64,000 nt of DNA from Pedobacter mucosus. GTDB taxonomy: Bacteria; Bacteroidota; Bacteroidia; Sphingobacteriales; Sphingobacteriaceae. The notes below the pieces were generated by a model that was given only the letters and a program-made list of their open reading frames with translations, had not been told where the DNA came from and made no database searches. A program made the position numbers and the translations under genes. This document shows positions 56,785 through 64,000 of this stretch, one piece after another; within the stretch, counting starts at the first letter, position 1, and each line of letters opens with the position of its first letter. The DNA lies in contig NZ_CP087585.1 in NCBI RefSeq assembly GCF_022200785.1, positions 2,728,001-2,792,000 on the forward strand. Direction: 5' to 3'.

Positions 56785-57039
56785 TTAACTTAAAGCATTA
56801 ACAAATTTAGTTAATTTCGATTTGTTGTTTGCAGCTTTATTTTTATGAATAATATTCTTTTTAGCCAAACGATCTAACATAGAGATTACTTTAGGCAATA
56901 AATCTGATGCAGATTTTTTATCTTCTGCAGCACGTAACCTTTTAATAAAGGTACGAGTAGTTTTTGCCTGATATCTGTTACGTAAACGTTTTGTAGCGTT
57001 TGCTCTAATTCTTTTTAATGAAGATTTATGATTTGCCAT
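56785..57039 (-). CDS. rpsT: 30S ribosomal protein bS20
   Basis: An 84-residue, lysine/arginine-rich protein that binds the 5' domain of 16S rRNA early in assembly. It begins MANHKSSLKRIRANATKRLRN, the usual opening. The rest is a helical bundle with a conserved KNIIHKNKAANNKSKL end. It has a complete promoter upstream (57089-57119), no SD, and a strong terminator directly downstream, so it is transcribed alone. Confidence 0.97.
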   Translation of the reverse strand: MANHKSSLKRIRANATKRLRNRYQAKTTRTFIKRLRAAEDKKSASDLLPKVISMLDRLAKKNIIHKNKAANNKSKLTKFVNALS

Positions 57040-57088
57040 TATAATTTAGCCTTTATTTTTTCTTATTCGTTCCCTATAATTCGGGTTG

Positions 57089-57119
57089 CAAATATATGAT
57101 TAATGTTTTTAAATGCAAA
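57089..57119 (-). promoter_or_regulatory. Complete Bacteroidota promoter of rpsT
   Basis: On the minus strand TTTG (plus 57116-57119), a 19-base spacer and TATATTTG (plus 57089-57096) match TTTG-N19-TAnnTTTG at every position. The implied leader is about 43 bases. It is the best promoter match in the window. Confidence 0.8.
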
Positions 57120-57236
57120 ACACTTTGAGTATTTATTTCTAATAATTTTCTTTATAATTTTAAATGCTTTAAATATGCCTTTATCAATAAAGTTAATCAA
57201 TAATGTGGTTATTTTAGGATAGCACATTTAAAATGC

Positions 57237-57244
57237 TATTTTTG
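57237..57244 (+). promoter_or_regulatory. Promoter -7 box of purN
   Basis: TATTTTTG matches TAnnTTTG; a TTTT (57212-57215) lies 21 bases upstream, one base off the -33 box. The implied transcript start is about 9 bases before the GTG, so the mRNA is nearly leaderless. Confidence 0.6.
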
Positions 57245-57259
57245 GGAAACGAATTTTGA

Positions 57260-57838
57260 GTGAAAAAACGAATAGCCATATTTGCTTCAGGTTCGGGCTC
57301 TAATGCCCAAAAACTGATGGAGCATTTTAAACGCAGTAACGAGATAGAGATTTCCTTAGTTTTAACAAATAATGCCGAAGCTTATGTTTTGCAGAGAGCA
57401 GATAACTTCGAAATTCCCAGCCATATTTTTGATAAGCATGAATTTTATAAAACCGATGTTATAACCGATTTACTTAAGAATTTGGATATAGATTTTATTG
57501 TTTTGGCTGGATTTTTATGGCTAATTCCAAAAAATCTAATCGAAGCTTATCCAGGTCGGATTGTTAATATTCACCCAGCAATACTGCCTAAATTTGGTGG
57601 AAAGGGCATGTTTGGCGATCATGTTCATAATGCTGTTATGCTGGCCGGCGAATCGGAAGGCGGCATTACCATCCATTATGTGGATGAAAATTATGATGAA
57701 GGTGAATACATTTACCAGGCAAAGTATAAAATAGATAAATCCGATAACCTAGAAATGATAAAATTTAAAGGTCAGCAGTTAGAACATCAGCACTACCCAA
57801 GAATTATTGAAGCTGTTGTAAAGAAAATCAAAAAATAA
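57260..57838 (+). CDS. purN: Phosphoribosylglycinamide formyltransferase
   Basis: A 192-residue enzyme of purine synthesis that transfers a formyl group from 10-formyl-tetrahydrofolate to GAR. The start is GTG. The phosphate-binding loop is FASGSGSNAQKL (about 8-19). The formyl-transfer site has NIHPAILP (about 105-112), and the later Asp is in DENYDEGEYI. The length is standard. It is monocistronic with a near-leaderless transcript and converges on the LolC/E-type gene. Confidence 0.94.
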   Translation: MKKRIAIFASGSGSNAQKLMEHFKRSNEIEISLVLTNNAEAYVLQRADNFEIPSHIFDKHEFYKTDVITDLLKNLDIDFIVLAGFLWLIPKNLIEAYPGRIVNIHPAILPKFGGKGMFGDHVHNAVMLAGESEGGITIHYVDENYDEGEYIYQAKYKIDKSDNLEMIKFKGQQLEHQHYPRIIEAVVKKIKK

Positions 57839-57885
57839 TTTAACTGTTGTACACTTTAAATTTTCCTCTTTAAAACGTTAAAGCA

Positions 57886-59106
57886 TTATTTAAATCTTAT
57901 TGCTTTAACAGGCGAAACTTTGCTAATCAGCAGCGAAGGGATGATAAGTACGGTTAAACAAACTACCACAGTTACTGCATTTAGTAATAACACATCAACA
58001 AAATGTATCTCTATTGGTGCATAAGCCAAGAAATATGAAGTTTGGTTGAGTTTAAAAATATGTGTGGCCTGTTGAAAAAAGCCGAGCCCTAGTCCTAAAA
58101 TATTGCCGAGCAAAAGGCCAATGCCGATTAAATAAGCAGCATTATATAAAAATATTTTCATTATACTAAAATTGGTGGCTCCAAAGGCTTTTAACATCCC
58201 TATCATATTTGTACGCTCCAAAATCATAATTAAGAGTGCGGTAACCATGTTAATTACGCCGACAATTAACATTAAAATTAGCAGTACGCGTGTATTTACA
58301 TCCAATAGGCTTAACCAGGTAAAGATGTTTGGAAAGTTTTCTTCAATAGAATAAGATCTCAAATTTCTTGGGATTTTCTCAAAAATATCGTCGGAAATAA
58401 TTCTCAGTTTACTAAAATCCTTTATTTTAATTTCCACTCCGCCAATTTCATTTGGCTTCCAATTATTAAGTCTCTTTACAATGTTTAGGTTTCCGAGTAC
58501 AAAACCTTTATCAATATCTTCTACTCCAATATCATAAACACCAACAATTTTAAATTTCCTCGGGCGGAGTTGGTTTTGCACAAAGTACATGATAAAATCA
58601 TCACCTGTTTTTAATTTTAATCGGTTAGCCGTGTAATTTGAAATCAAAAGTTCTTGCATGGCGGCAGTACTATCTGAGAAATCGATAATGGTGCCGCTGA
58701 TAATATGTTGCTTAATATAATCCCAGTTGTAGGTTTTATCTACGCCTTTAAAATTTATTCCTTCTATTTCATTATTAGCAGAAAGTATGGCAGGCTTTGT
58801 AGCAAAAGGATAGAAATATTTAATGTTTGGATTCGATTTTAGCAGATTAGCTGTTTCCTGATCTAATGTAAATGGAGAGTGCTCGAATGAATTATTTAAA
58901 TCATATCGGGTAATCTGCACATCACCTAAATAACCCCTAACCTTATCCTGAATTTCTGTTTTGAAACCCTTAATAATAGCGATAGAGAGTATCATTACTG
59001 CTAAACTTAACATCACTCCCGCTATCGCAATGCGAACAATGAGCTTAGAAAAAGTACGCTCTGATTTTATGGCGATACGCCCTGCTATGAAATATTCGAA
59101 GTTCAA
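57886..59106 (-). CDS. LolC/LolE-type ABC transporter permease (FtsX family)
   Basis: A 406-residue inner-membrane protein: one N-terminal membrane helix (about 25-48), a large periplasmic MacB-like domain and three C-terminal helices (about 272-400) of the FtsX family. The start EYFIAGRIAIKSERTFSKLI is typical of LolC/E, which extracts lipoproteins from the inner membrane for transfer to LolA. The start codon is TTG; no in-frame ATG precedes it. The ATPase partner is not next to it, as is usual in Bacteroidota, so the assignment rests on sequence. Confidence 0.85.
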   Translation of the reverse strand: MNFEYFIAGRIAIKSERTFSKLIVRIAIAGVMLSLAVMILSIAIIKGFKTEIQDKVRGYLGDVQITRYDLNNSFEHSPFTLDQETANLLKSNPNIKYFYPFATKPAILSANNEIEGINFKGVDKTYNWDYIKQHIISGTIIDFSDSTAAMQELLISNYTANRLKLKTGDDFIMYFVQNQLRPRKFKIVGVYDIGVEDIDKGFVLGNLNIVKRLNNWKPNEIGGVEIKIKDFSKLRIISDDIFEKIPRNLRSYSIEENFPNIFTWLSLLDVNTRVLLILMLIVGVINMVTALLIMILERTNMIGMLKAFGATNFSIMKIFLYNAAYLIGIGLLLGNILGLGLGFFQQATHIFKLNQTSYFLAYAPIEIHFVDVLLLNAVTVVVCLTVLIIPSLLISKVSPVKAIRFK

Positions 59107-59268
59107 ATTTATTTTATTATAATGGCAAAAATGCTCAAATCCTTTTATATTAAGGCATAATTTTTAATATTAACCAAATATAAAGTCCTATTTTAGAATG
59201 TAAAAAAATAGAGAATTGTTTTATTGTTAACTTGTTTTTATTGATACTTACGCACTGAAACTTAAATT

Positions 59269-60537
59269 ATGAAAACATACATCAGCCTTTGCTTAGTTAG
59301 TTTTATCGCTTTTTCTGCCTGTGGGCAATCAAAATCACCTGAAAAAGAAGTTGAAAATGAGATTTTATCAACAGCTAATCTTCCTATTCAACAAACAAAT
59401 GTTGTGAAGGGCATGCTCCAAACCGGTGCGGAACAAACTGACAAGTATCTTCCATTATTAAAAGGGAAACGAATTGGAATGGTGGTAAACCCAACTTCTA
59501 TAATTGGCTCCATAACTTCTGTTGATAGCTTATTAAAACTTGGTGTAAATATTCAAAAAATCTTTGGCCCTGAGCATGGTTTTAGAGGTGATGCCAGCGC
59601 CGGTGTAGTTGTTAATGATGCAATAGACGTAAAAACTGGCATTAAAGCAGTATCACTATATGGAAAGCACAGTACGCCAACCACCGAAGATTTAGCAGAT
59701 ATAGACATAATGATTTTTGATATTCAGGATGTTGGTGTTCGGTTTTACACTTATATAAATACGCTGCAACATGTTATGGAAGCTTGCGCTACTAATAATA
59801 AAGAACTCTTGATTTTGGATAGACCTAACCCAAATGGTTATTTAATTGATGGGCCTATTCTAGATTTAAAGTATAAATCGGGAATTGGTGTGCAGCCTAT
59901 TCCGATTGCGCATGGTTTAACTGTGGGAGAATATGCACAAATGCTTAACGGCGAAGGCTGGCTAAAAGATGGCGTAAAATGTAAAATAACGGTGATAAAA
60001 AACGCCAGTTATACGCATGATATGGAATATACGCTACCTGTAAAACCTTCGCCGAATTTGAATACGCAGCAATCAATTTTACTTTACCCAACTACTTGCT
60101 TGTTTGAAGGAACGTATTTTAATCATGGAAGAGGTACATTATTTCCGTTTACAATTGTTGGCGCACCTTACCTAAAAGGGAAATTTAATTTCAGTTTTAC
60201 ACCTAAAAGCATAAAGGGAATGTCTGAAACACCTTTGTTTCAAGATCAAATTTGCTACGGTTTGGATTTACGAAATTATGATACCTCAATCTTAAGAAAA
60301 ACAAAAGCCATTAACCTTGCCTGGATTCTAGAACTATACCAAGCTTCACCAAAAAAAGAAGACTTTTTTAATACAAAATTAAGCAAGGAAATGGGAACCA
60401 TTGAACGATTGGTTGGAGTTGCTGATTTTAGACAGCAGATTATTGACGGAAAAAGTGAAAAAGAAATCAGGGCTTCTTGGCAACCTGGCTTAAGTGCCTA
60501 TAAAACGATGAGAAAGAAGTATTTGCTTTATAAATAA
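59269..60537 (+). CDS. DUF1343 lipoprotein, probable exo-beta-N-acetylmuramidase (NamZ type)
   Basis: A 422-residue protein with a lipobox (FSAC, C18) and a full DUF1343 domain. Landmarks are GKRIGMVVNPTSIIG (about 66-80), FGPEHGFRGDASAG (99-112, with E102-H103), DIMIFDIQDVGVRFYTYINTL, DRPNPNGYLIDGP and the NHGRGTLFPF motif. Bacterial NamZ of this family removes terminal MurNAc from peptidoglycan fragments, and the conserved acidic and His residues of the active-site cleft are kept here. As a lipoprotein it would act at the outer membrane in cell-wall recycling. Confidence 0.85.
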   Translation: MKTYISLCLVSFIAFSACGQSKSPEKEVENEILSTANLPIQQTNVVKGMLQTGAEQTDKYLPLLKGKRIGMVVNPTSIIGSITSVDSLLKLGVNIQKIFGPEHGFRGDASAGVVVNDAIDVKTGIKAVSLYGKHSTPTTEDLADIDIMIFDIQDVGVRFYTYINTLQHVMEACATNNKELLILDRPNPNGYLIDGPILDLKYKSGIGVQPIPIAHGLTVGEYAQMLNGEGWLKDGVKCKITVIKNASYTHDMEYTLPVKPSPNLNTQQSILLYPTTCLFEGTYFNHGRGTLFPFTIVGAPYLKGKFNFSFTPKSIKGMSETPLFQDQICYGLDLRNYDTSILRKTKAINLAWILELYQASPKKEDFFNTKLSKEMGTIERLVGVADFRQQIIDGKSEKEIRASWQPGLSAYKTMRKKYLLYK

Positions 60538-60690
60538 TCCCTTTGTTGGATAGTTTTTTTACATAACCAATTATCTTCCGAAACAATAGTTTACCCAATA
60601 TTGTTAATTTATAGATGTTTGATTGCATTTAGCTTTTCAAATATTTACCCGAAGGATCCCTTTGGTATAACATTAATTAATAATAAAGTT

Positions 60691-60897
60691 ATGAGCGGAA
60701 AAAAAGTTACAAGTGATAAACCCGGAAGTAATTATCAAGAGGAAGTTCCAAAAGGCAGAGAGCCAGTAAAAAATAAAATAGTTAGAAAAGCTAATGACAG
60801 TGTTCCTAACAAAGCACCAAAAACAGATCATCCGGCCGAACAAAGAGAGAATGAGGAGCAGCCTGTAAATCCAATCAAAGACGCTCCGAAAGAATAA
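60691..60897 (+). CDS. Small hydrophilic, probably disordered protein
   Basis: A 68-residue protein starting MSGKKVTSDKPGSNYQEEVP and ending NPIKDAPKE. It is rich in Lys, Glu, Pro and Asn, with almost no hydrophobic residues, so it is probably disordered. A frame from 60601 would add 30 residues, but those look like spacer sequence and the ATG at 60691 fits better. The function is unknown. Its stop codon abuts the stop of the convergent histidine kinase gene. Confidence 0.55.
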   Translation: MSGKKVTSDKPGSNYQEEVPKGREPVKNKIVRKANDSVPNKAPKTDHPAEQRENEEQPVNPIKDAPKE

Positions 60898-62745
60898 TTA
60901 GAGTTTTAAGGCAAAGAAAAATGTAGAACCTTTGCCTTTAACACTTTCAACCCAAATTCTTCCATTTTCAGTTTTGATGATTTCGGAAGATATATACAAA
61001 CCAAGCCCTAAACCTGGATAAGTATGTTGCAAACTTCCACCAACACGGTAAAATTGATTAAAAATTAAGTCTTGTACTTCTGTGTCAATTCCAATTCCAT
61101 AATCTTTGACGCTTAAAATAACTTCATTCTTTTCAACATAACTTCTTACATCAATATTATCCCCATCAACAGAATAATTAATTGCGTTTGATATGAAATT
61201 AATAACAACCTGCCCTATTCGGTCTTTATCAGCTAAAACATGTGCATTACTTGCTAAATCTAACTGAATTTTATGTTTAGAAGTTGTAAGCTGAATATCT
61301 TCTACCAAATCAGCGACCGCTAAATCAAAATCGAATTGGGTAGCATTAAATGTCATTTTACCCGATTGAATTTTGGTAACATCCAATAAATCGCCAATTA
61401 AATCAGTTAATCGATTCAATTGCAAATCCATTTTCATTACTAAATTAGCTTTTCGTTCATCACCTTCACTTCTAATAATTCTTTCTAAAACCTGAGCGTA
61501 AGCTTTAATACTAGTAACTGGAGTTTTTAATTCGTGACTTGCAACACCCAAAAATTCATCTTTTTGTTGCTGTAAATTTACCTGATTGGTAACATCCATT
61601 GCAGCATGCAAAATAGCATAAACATTACCTTTACTATTAAATATTGGCTTATAGGTAAAATTGAAATAAAATGTTTTCAGCGTTCCATCTACAACTAAAT
61701 CTGCTGGTTGTTGATCAGCGTGATAAGGAATTCCCGTTATAAAAACATTCTTTAATATATCTATAAAAGGTTGACTTTCCAATTCAGGAATAGCATCTAT
61801 CATTGGCTTACCAAAAACAGAATTGCCTTTCCCCCATAACTTCAGCATTTCATCATTAGCAAGAGATATTATGATGTTTTCGGTTTCATAATAGGCCATT
61901 GCAATTGGTGCTTCAAGCAATAATTTTTTGAATCGATCTTCGCTTTTTGCAACTTCAATTCTGGCATTTACCTGACTAGAAACATCATTTGCAATAACCA
62001 TAACCCCGGTAACTTCATTGCGGTGGTTTTTAATTGGATCATAAACAAAATTAAAGTAACAATCTTCTAATACGTTATTATGCTCTAACTTAGCTAAGGT
62101 TTCATAACCATGATAAGCCACGCCAGTTTCATAAACATTGGTTAGTAATTGTATAAAAGGCTGGTCTTTGATTTCTGGCAATCCGTTAATTAAATCCTCG
62201 CCAATTATAGATTTGTTCTTCCCCCATAGTCTTAATAAATCTTCATTAGCTTGTTCAATAATAAATTTTTTTCCACGTAAAATTCCAATTGCTACAGGAG
62301 CATCTTGAATAATTTTACGAAAAGTGGTTTCGCTATCTTTAACAACCATTCTTGCCTTAACAAGACTAGTTACATTGGTTGCATTATTTAAAATACCCCA
62401 AACTTTACCTTGATTATCTTTTAATGGTTTGTAAGTAAAATCAAAAAAATAAGATTCCAATATGCCGTTATGAACTAAATTTACTTGGTCATCACTTGTA
62501 TGATAAGTAATCCCGCGAGTAAAAACATCACTTAGAATATTCATGAAAGGTTGATTCTCGATTTCAGGCAAGGCGATAGCCAACTCCTTTCCAATAACAG
62601 AATTGTCTTTACCCCATGCATTTAACATTGCCTGGTTTGCAATTTTGATAACCATTTTTTCGCCAACGTAAAGCGCAATAGGCGTAGAGGATTCCTGAAT
62701 TATGGTATTAAAAATAGCGGCCTCATCTTCTATATTTACTTGCAT
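60898..62745 (-). CDS. PAS-domain sensor histidine kinase
   Basis: A 615-residue cytoplasmic kinase with no membrane segment. Three PAS domains (about 8-130, 138-262, 266-388) are similar to one another, each with an IANQAMLNAWGKDNS- or ANDEMLKLWGKGNS-type centre, a LPEI/E-Q-PF segment and a YKPI/YDPI strand. HisKA follows with the phospho-acceptor in ASHELKTPVTSIK (His about 402). A HATPase domain with DKDRIGQVVINFISNAINY and GLGLGLYISSEI completes it. No response regulator is adjacent. The input signal is unknown. Confidence 0.9.
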   Translation of the reverse strand: MQVNIEDEAAIFNTIIQESSTPIALYVGEKMVIKIANQAMLNAWGKDNSVIGKELAIALPEIENQPFMNILSDVFTRGITYHTSDDQVNLVHNGILESYFFDFTYKPLKDNQGKVWGILNNATNVTSLVKARMVVKDSETTFRKIIQDAPVAIGILRGKKFIIEQANEDLLRLWGKNKSIIGEDLINGLPEIKDQPFIQLLTNVYETGVAYHGYETLAKLEHNNVLEDCYFNFVYDPIKNHRNEVTGVMVIANDVSSQVNARIEVAKSEDRFKKLLLEAPIAMAYYETENIIISLANDEMLKLWGKGNSVFGKPMIDAIPELESQPFIDILKNVFITGIPYHADQQPADLVVDGTLKTFYFNFTYKPIFNSKGNVYAILHAAMDVTNQVNLQQQKDEFLGVASHELKTPVTSIKAYAQVLERIIRSEGDERKANLVMKMDLQLNRLTDLIGDLLDVTKIQSGKMTFNATQFDFDLAVADLVEDIQLTTSKHKIQLDLASNAHVLADKDRIGQVVINFISNAINYSVDGDNIDVRSYVEKNEVILSVKDYGIGIDTEVQDLIFNQFYRVGGSLQHTYPGLGLGLYISSEIIKTENGRIWVESVKGKGSTFFFALKL

Positions 62746-62775
62746 AACGGGAGTAAAGAAACAAAATATAATTTT

Positions 62776-63819
62776 TTACTTACGATTTATTTTTAAGAAA
62801 GATAATAATACCTTCTCATCATGTTCTAAACTAAGTTTACCTATCGTTTTACCTTTATTTATATTTTTTAAATAAGTAGTAAGTTCATTGTTTTCATAAG
62901 CTGTAAGTAGTAATGGATATACGTAAGAACTCTTACAAACGGCTCTTGTATTTCCGAGTTTTTTTGCAACGCAATCTAATACATTTACGATGGTTTTTTT
63001 AGTATTTAGCTTAATACCCTGATCTACGCTGCAATTTGCAAATTGCCTTAATGCTTCAAGCGTACCTCCCCAAGTTCTAAAATCTTTTGCTGTAAAATCA
63101 TCGCCAGTTATTTCTTTGATGTAATTATTTATTTTACCTGAGTCGATACTTTTATGTTCTTTACCATTCGAGTAAAATTGAAATAATTCTTGACCAGGTA
63201 TATCTCTACATTTTTTAACGAGTTTTGCTAAATTTTTATCGTTTAATTCTAATTTCTGTTGAACACCTTTTTTACCGATAAAATCCATAGTTATTTTACT
63301 ACCATTTATTTTAACATGCTTGTCTCTTAAGGTTGTTAAACCAAAAGAGCCATAAAGCTGCTTATAACTTTCATTGCCAACCCTAATAAGCGTTTTTTGC
63401 AACACATCAACAGAAATTGCCAATACTTTCCTCTCGTCGAAATCTTTTCTACGTAAATCTTTCGCTAAGTTTTTTCGAGCTTTCGGTAAAGCTTTTCCAA
63501 ATTCTAGTAGGCGATAATATTTATCATCAGATCTCCTACTGGTCCATTTAGCATGATATCTGTACTGTTTTCTCCCCGCAGCATCAATTCCTGTAACTTG
63601 TAGATAAGCATTTTCTTTATTAGCTATCCATACATTTTGCCATGCTGGCGGAATAACTAAAGCCTTAATCCGAGCAAGATGTTTTTCATCCTCAATTTTA
63701 TTGCCATCCTTATCTTCATAAATGAATGAGCCAACCTTGCCTTTACGGTAAATTCCATGCATGGCATCAGTAACATAAATTAGCCCGCTTGCTTTTACAA
63801 CATCTTTACCTTGTATCAT
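62776..63819 (-). CDS. DNA topoisomerase IB (poxvirus/bacterial type)
   Basis: A 347-residue type IB topoisomerase that relaxes supercoils by a 3'-phosphotyrosyl nick. Catalytic residues are visible: R146 in LIRVGNESYKQLYG, K168 in LRDKHVKINGS, R248 in AKDFRTWGGT, N290 in GNTRAVCKSS and the nucleophile Y299 in SSYVYP. The N-terminal domain (about 1-85) matches the bacterial/mimivirus subfamily. These enzymes are sporadic in bacteria and are thought to have moved between viruses and bacteria; this copy is intact. It lies 30 bp before the histidine kinase and may form a transcript with it. Confidence 0.93.
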   Translation of the reverse strand: MIQGKDVVKASGLIYVTDAMHGIYRKGKVGSFIYEDKDGNKIEDEKHLARIKALVIPPAWQNVWIANKENAYLQVTGIDAAGRKQYRYHAKWTSRRSDDKYYRLLEFGKALPKARKNLAKDLRRKDFDERKVLAISVDVLQKTLIRVGNESYKQLYGSFGLTTLRDKHVKINGSKITMDFIGKKGVQQKLELNDKNLAKLVKKCRDIPGQELFQFYSNGKEHKSIDSGKINNYIKEITGDDFTAKDFRTWGGTLEALRQFANCSVDQGIKLNTKKTIVNVLDCVAKKLGNTRAVCKSSYVYPLLLTAYENNELTTYLKNINKGKTIGKLSLEHDEKVLLSFLKINRK

Positions 63820-63909
63820 TTTTTAACTATAAGGATAATTTTATTTTAGTTATTTTGTGAAACTTAATAAGAAAAGCCACATTAATAATAGAAACACAAC
63901 AGATTATAT

Positions 63910-64000
63910 ATGAAAATAGTTTTCATGGGAACCCCCGACTTCGCCGTTGCATCTTTGGATGCTTTAGTAAAAGCCGATTTTAATATAGTTGCAGTTGTTA
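63910..64000 (+). CDS. fmt: Methionyl-tRNA formyltransferase, N-terminal part (runs off the right edge)
   Basis: Thirty codons from the ATG at 63910: MKIVFMGTPDFAVASLDALV followed by KADFNIVAVV. This is the conserved start of Fmt, with the GTPxFA loop that begins the formyl-tetrahydrofolate-binding domain. Fmt formylates the initiator Met-tRNA. The gene is divergent from the topoisomerase IB gene, with 90 bp between the starts; no SD is seen. Confidence 0.93.
   Translation, partial: MKIVFMGTPDFAVASLDALVKADFNIVAVV

Overview
The window is A+T-rich chromosomal DNA from a member of the Bacteroidota, most likely Sphingobacteriaceae (Pedobacter-like). The evidence is a SusC/SusD pair, a second CarboxypepD-regulatory TonB receptor, 1428-residue RpoC and 1267-residue RpoB of Bacteroidota type, an OlsF-type ornithine-lipid synthase, an Mpo1-like protein, promoter boxes of the TAnnTTTG type, and start codons that almost all lack a Shine-Dalgarno (SD) sequence. 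The genus is inference; the phylum is secure. No insertion sequence, prophage, CRISPR array or recognisable defence island was seen.

Layout. 1-1046: start of a FadL-type porin, a DUF3467 protein and a small coiled-coil protein. 1095-16395 (all minus strand): a core information-processing block, read as rpsU, xerC-hpf, tRNA-Thr(TGT), tRNA-Tyr, tRNA-Gly, tRNA-Thr(GGT), tuf, tRNA-Trp, secE, nusG, rplK, rplA, rplJ, rplL, rpoB, rpoC. The tRNA-tuf-secE-nusG-rpl-rpo order matches the E. coli thrU-tyrU-glyT-thrT-tufB region. 16628-21282: an orphan SusC/SusD nutrient-uptake pair. 21812-30168: metabolic and small genes, including an acyl-CoA dehydrogenase, a helix-hairpin-helix protein, bifunctional OlsF with a stand-alone paralogue of its acyltransferase half, a transglutaminase-like protein and several tiny proteins. 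30222-34554: a TonB-dependent receptor and a beta-helix lipoprotein. 34666-35181: Mpo1-like protein, followed by a 144-bp tandem repeat block.

35817-40704 (minus strand): pheT, a coiled-coil protein, zapA, a highly structured RNA that I interpret as 6S RNA, and rny. 41345-52125: a tight nine-gene plus-strand operon for a Wzx/Wzy-dependent capsule or exopolysaccharide (export protein, Wzc-like kinase, flippase, polymerase and five glycosyltransferases), facing a convergent WecG/TagA-type glycosyltransferase (52137-52901) and followed by a pectate-lyase-fold lipoprotein (53421-54989). 55071-64000: mixed housekeeping and envelope genes: OmpA-like protein, radC, rpsT, purN, a LolC/E-type permease, a NamZ-type (DUF1343) lipoprotein, a three-PAS histidine kinase, topoisomerase IB and the start of fmt.

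Most notable signals. (1) rpsU carries a near-perfect SD sequence in a genome where SDs are otherwise absent, which fits autoregulation through the anti-SD that bS21 masks; hpf also has a strong SD. (2) A roughly 175-nt RNA with an 18-bp closing helix and a U-tract lies between zapA and rny. (3) A palindrome overlaps both the promoter -7 box and the TTG start of the 930-residue TonB receptor. (4) The O-acyltransferase half of OlsF is duplicated. (5) The polysaccharide locus contains two poorly characterised glycosyltransferases and no initiating enzyme. I did not find a clear, wholly undescribed multi-gene system.
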